Shown here: positions 4,677-6,208 of the stretch, piece after piece | How positions within the stretch are numbered: position 1 is the first letter of the stretch | Layout of the letters: every line of letters starts with the position of its first letter | Origin: DASRHY01 sp046765875 | GTDB taxonomy: Bacteria > Actinomycetota > Actinomycetes > Propionibacteriales > Kribbellaceae | Length of the DNA: 6,208 nt | Assembly (NCBI GenBank): GCA_046765875.1 | Contig: JBKPSJ010000267.1 | Location: forward strand, 1-6,208 | Direction of reading: 5' to 3' | Notes under the pieces: generated by a model | Told to the model about the DNA's origin: nothing | Database searches by the model: none | What the model saw: only the letters and a program-made list of their open reading frames with translations | Made by a program: the position numbers and the translations under genes

Positions 4677-4705
4677 ACTGTAGGTCGCGGCCCGAGGAGC
4701 TTAAA
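4677..4705 (-). promoter_or_regulatory. soxR: Candidate leaderless soxR promoter
   Basis: On the minus strand TTTAAG (4705-4700) and TACAGT (4682-4677) are 17 bp apart. The TANNNT -10 ends seven bases before the soxR ATG at 4669, so the mRNA probably starts at the initiator codon. The -35 match is weak and overlaps the imperfect palindrome at 4699-4717. Confidence 0.45.
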
Positions 4706-4717
4706 CCACACTTGAAC
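4699..4717. promoter_or_regulatory. Possible SoxR-type binding site
   Basis: GCTTAAACCACACTTGAAC has matched TTxAA arms (4701-4705 and 4712-4716). Its complement contains TTCAAGT, similar to one arm of the E. coli SoxR box with its TCAAGTT/AACTTGA arms; the other arm is degenerate. It sits over the candidate -35 of soxR, so it could serve autoregulation. The similarity is partial and could be chance. Confidence 0.3.
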
Positions 4718-4744
4718 ATGGTCGGTGCCACGTTCGCGATCCGG

Positions 4745-4757
4745 TAGACTTATAGGT
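4745..4757 (+). promoter_or_regulatory. Possible -10 region for the helicase gene
   Basis: TAGACT (4745-4750) and the adjoining TATAGG (4751-4756) are the only -10-like hexamers in the 141-bp gap before the helicase and are AT-rich for the region. They would give a leader of about 50 nt. I see no good -35 at 17-18 bp. Confidence 0.3.
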
Positions 4758-4810
4758 CGCTGTGCGCGAATGCTCCCGGAGTCGCGCCGTTGTCGTCCCC
4801 GAGAGGAACC

Positions 4811-6208
4811 GTGTCCCAGCAGTACGCGAGCCCGCGCCCGCCGAGTAAGCCCAAGAAGCCCCGCCACAAGAAATCCCGCCGCACCACCCACGATGCCACG
4901 ACCCGCCGTCCCGACGGCCGTCGCGTCGAGCCGACCGGCGCCACGACCGGGCGCCGCCCGGAGTACCGCTCGGGTGGCCGACCGGCCGACCGGCCGGACC
5001 GCCGCTTCGATGGCCGGCGCGGTGATCTGAAGCCCCCGGTCGACCCTGCCGTGGATCTGGGGGAGGTCACGGACGGGAACGCGTTCGCAGCGCTCGGCGC
5101 TGCGCCGCGGCTGGTCCAGCGGCTGGCCCGCGACGGCATCACCGAGCCGTTCCCGATCCAGGCCGCGACCATCCCGGATGCGATCGCCGGGCGCGACGTG
5201 CTCGGCCGCGGCCGGACCGGGTCGGGCAAGACGCTCGGCTTCGGGCTGCCGCTGCTGATGCGCTTGTCCGGTGGCCGGACAGAGTCGCGCCGCCCGCGCG
5301 GGTTGGTGCTGGTCCCGACCCGCGAACTGGCGATGCAGGTCCACGACGCGCTCGAGCCGCTCGCGCACGTGATCGGCGTACGGCTCAAGTTGGTGGCCGG
5401 CGGGCTGCCGTACCCCAAGCAGATCGACGCGCTCCGTCGCGGGGTCGACCTGGTGATCGCCACCCCGGGCCGGCTGATCGACCTGTGCGAGCAGGGCGCG
5501 GCCGATCTCGGCGCGGTCGAGATCGCGGTGCTCGACGAGGCCGACCACATGTGCGACCTGGGATTCCTGCCCGACGTCACCCGGCTGCTGGACATGACCC
5601 CGGACGGCGGCCAGCGGTTGTTGTTCTCGGCAACGCTCGACGGCGGCGTCGACACGATCGTGCGCTCGTACCTGACCGACCCGGTGACGCACTCGACCGA
5701 CGAGGCCCGCGCCGCGGTGACCACGATGGACCACCACCTGCTGGTGATCGAGCCGGCGCACAAGCAGTCGCTGACCGCCGAGCTGGCGAGCCGCGACGGC
5801 CGCACGATCGTGTTCGTCCGGACCAAGCTGGGCGCCGACCGCGTTGCCGGTCAGCTCCGTGAGCGCGGCGTACTGGCGGCGGCGCTGCACGGAGGTCTCA
5901 CCCAGGGCGCGCGCAACCGCACCCTCGGTCAATTCAAGAGCGGAGCGGTGCCGGTGCTGGTCGCGACCGATGTCGCGGCCCGCGGCATCCACGTCGACGA
6001 CGTCGGGCTGGTGATCCAGGCCGACCCGGCGGCCGACCACAAGGACTACCTGCACCGGGCCGGCCGGACCGCCCGCGCGGGTGATGCCGGAACCGTCGTG
6101 ACCCTGGTCCTCCCGCACCAGCGCCGCAGCACGATCCGGCTCGCCGAGACGGCGGGGGTCGACGCCGCACCGGTCCGGGCCCGACCGGGCGACGCGCTGG
6201 TGACCCGG
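4811..6208 (+). CDS. DEAD-box ATP-dependent RNA helicase, C-terminus cut by the window (466 aa seen)
   Basis: An ATP-dependent RNA-unwinding enzyme of the DEAD-box family (RhlE-like), acting in RNA remodelling, ribosome assembly or decay. The frame is open from GTG 4811 through the last base. Motifs in order: Q motif with Q117, motif I GRTGSGKT (134-141), Ia PTRELA (169-174), GG (197-198), TPGR (218-221), DEAD (242-245), SAT (273-275), motif IV region IVFVRTK (333-339), motif V ATDVAARGIH (385-394) and motif VI HRAGRTAR (415-422). All catalytic residues are present. Residues 1-75 form a disordered, Arg/Lys/Pro-rich tail likely to bind RNA. Similar Streptomyces helicases, as I recall them, end soon after this point, so probably only a few tens of residues are missing. 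The start is supported by GAGAGG four bases upstream and by an in-frame stop at 4745. It is divergent from soxR. Confidence 0.94.
   Translation, partial: MSQQYASPRPPSKPKKPRHKKSRRTTHDATTRRPDGRRVEPTGATTGRRPEYRSGGRPADRPDRRFDGRRGDLKPPVDPAVDLGEVTDGNAFAALGAAPRLVQRLARDGITEPFPIQAATIPDAIAGRDVLGRGRTGSGKTLGFGLPLLMRLSGGRTESRRPRGLVLVPTRELAMQVHDALEPLAHVIGVRLKLVAGGLPYPKQIDALRRGVDLVIATPGRLIDLCEQGAADLGAVEIAVLDEADHMCDLGFLPDVTRLLDMTPDGGQRLLFSATLDGGVDTIVRSYLTDPVTHSTDEARAAVTTMDHHLLVIEPAHKQSLTAELASRDGRTIVFVRTKLGADRVAGQLRERGVLAAALHGGLTQGARNRTLGQFKSGAVPVLVATDVAARGIHVDDVGLVIQADPAADHKDYLHRAGRTARAGDAGTVVTLVLPHQRRSTIRLAETAGVDAAPVRARPGDALVTR

Noticed and set aside
4196..6118. A 640-codon minus-strand frame that includes SoxR at its end
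   Set aside because: Only the last 157 codons are SoxR. The rest is the antisense shadow of the DEAD-box helicase; the family N-terminus and promoter set the start at 4669.

Overview
The window is high-GC DNA with strong G/C bias at third codon positions, GTG starts, and gene families typical of Actinomycetota. The protein sequences look closest to soil actinomycetes such as Streptomyces or Nocardioidaceae/Kribbella, but I cannot fix the genus from sequence alone. I see no mobile element, CRISPR array, tRNA or rRNA. Most of the window is ordinary chromosomal housekeeping and regulatory DNA.

Left part (1-953): the start of a gene leaving the window on the minus strand, possibly of the Asp/Glu racemase superfamily. 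Next comes a small plus-strand gene for an 89-residue protein I do not recognise. After it lies a 444-bp non-coding stretch holding a 113-bp sequence repeated twice, nearly perfectly, with a 132-bp period. This stretch ends in a 12-bp stem-loop that probably terminates the next gene.

Centre (954-3235): a divergent pair. On the minus strand is an MsiK-type ATPase (shared energiser of sugar ABC importers), without permease or binding-protein genes beside it. On the plus strand is a LacI-family regulator resembling the Streptomyces maltose regulator MalR/Reg1. Their 173-bp shared control region carries three TTGCA-type half-sites, suggesting that the regulator controls both the ATPase gene and its own gene.

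Right part (3236-6208): a MarR-GNAT fusion regulator and a SoxR iron-sulfur regulator lie in tandem on the minus strand, separated by 40 bp of AT-rich DNA with a perfect 13-bp palindrome. Divergent from soxR is a DEAD-box RNA helicase that runs off the right edge probably close to its C-terminus.

The strongest non-textbook observations are the 113-bp tandem repeat and the promoter layouts. The lacI-type, soxR and marR-GNAT genes each have a -10-like hexamer 6-7 nt before the start codon and no ribosome binding site, so all three mRNAs may be leaderless. The three regulator genes also each have a candidate operator in their own promoter region.
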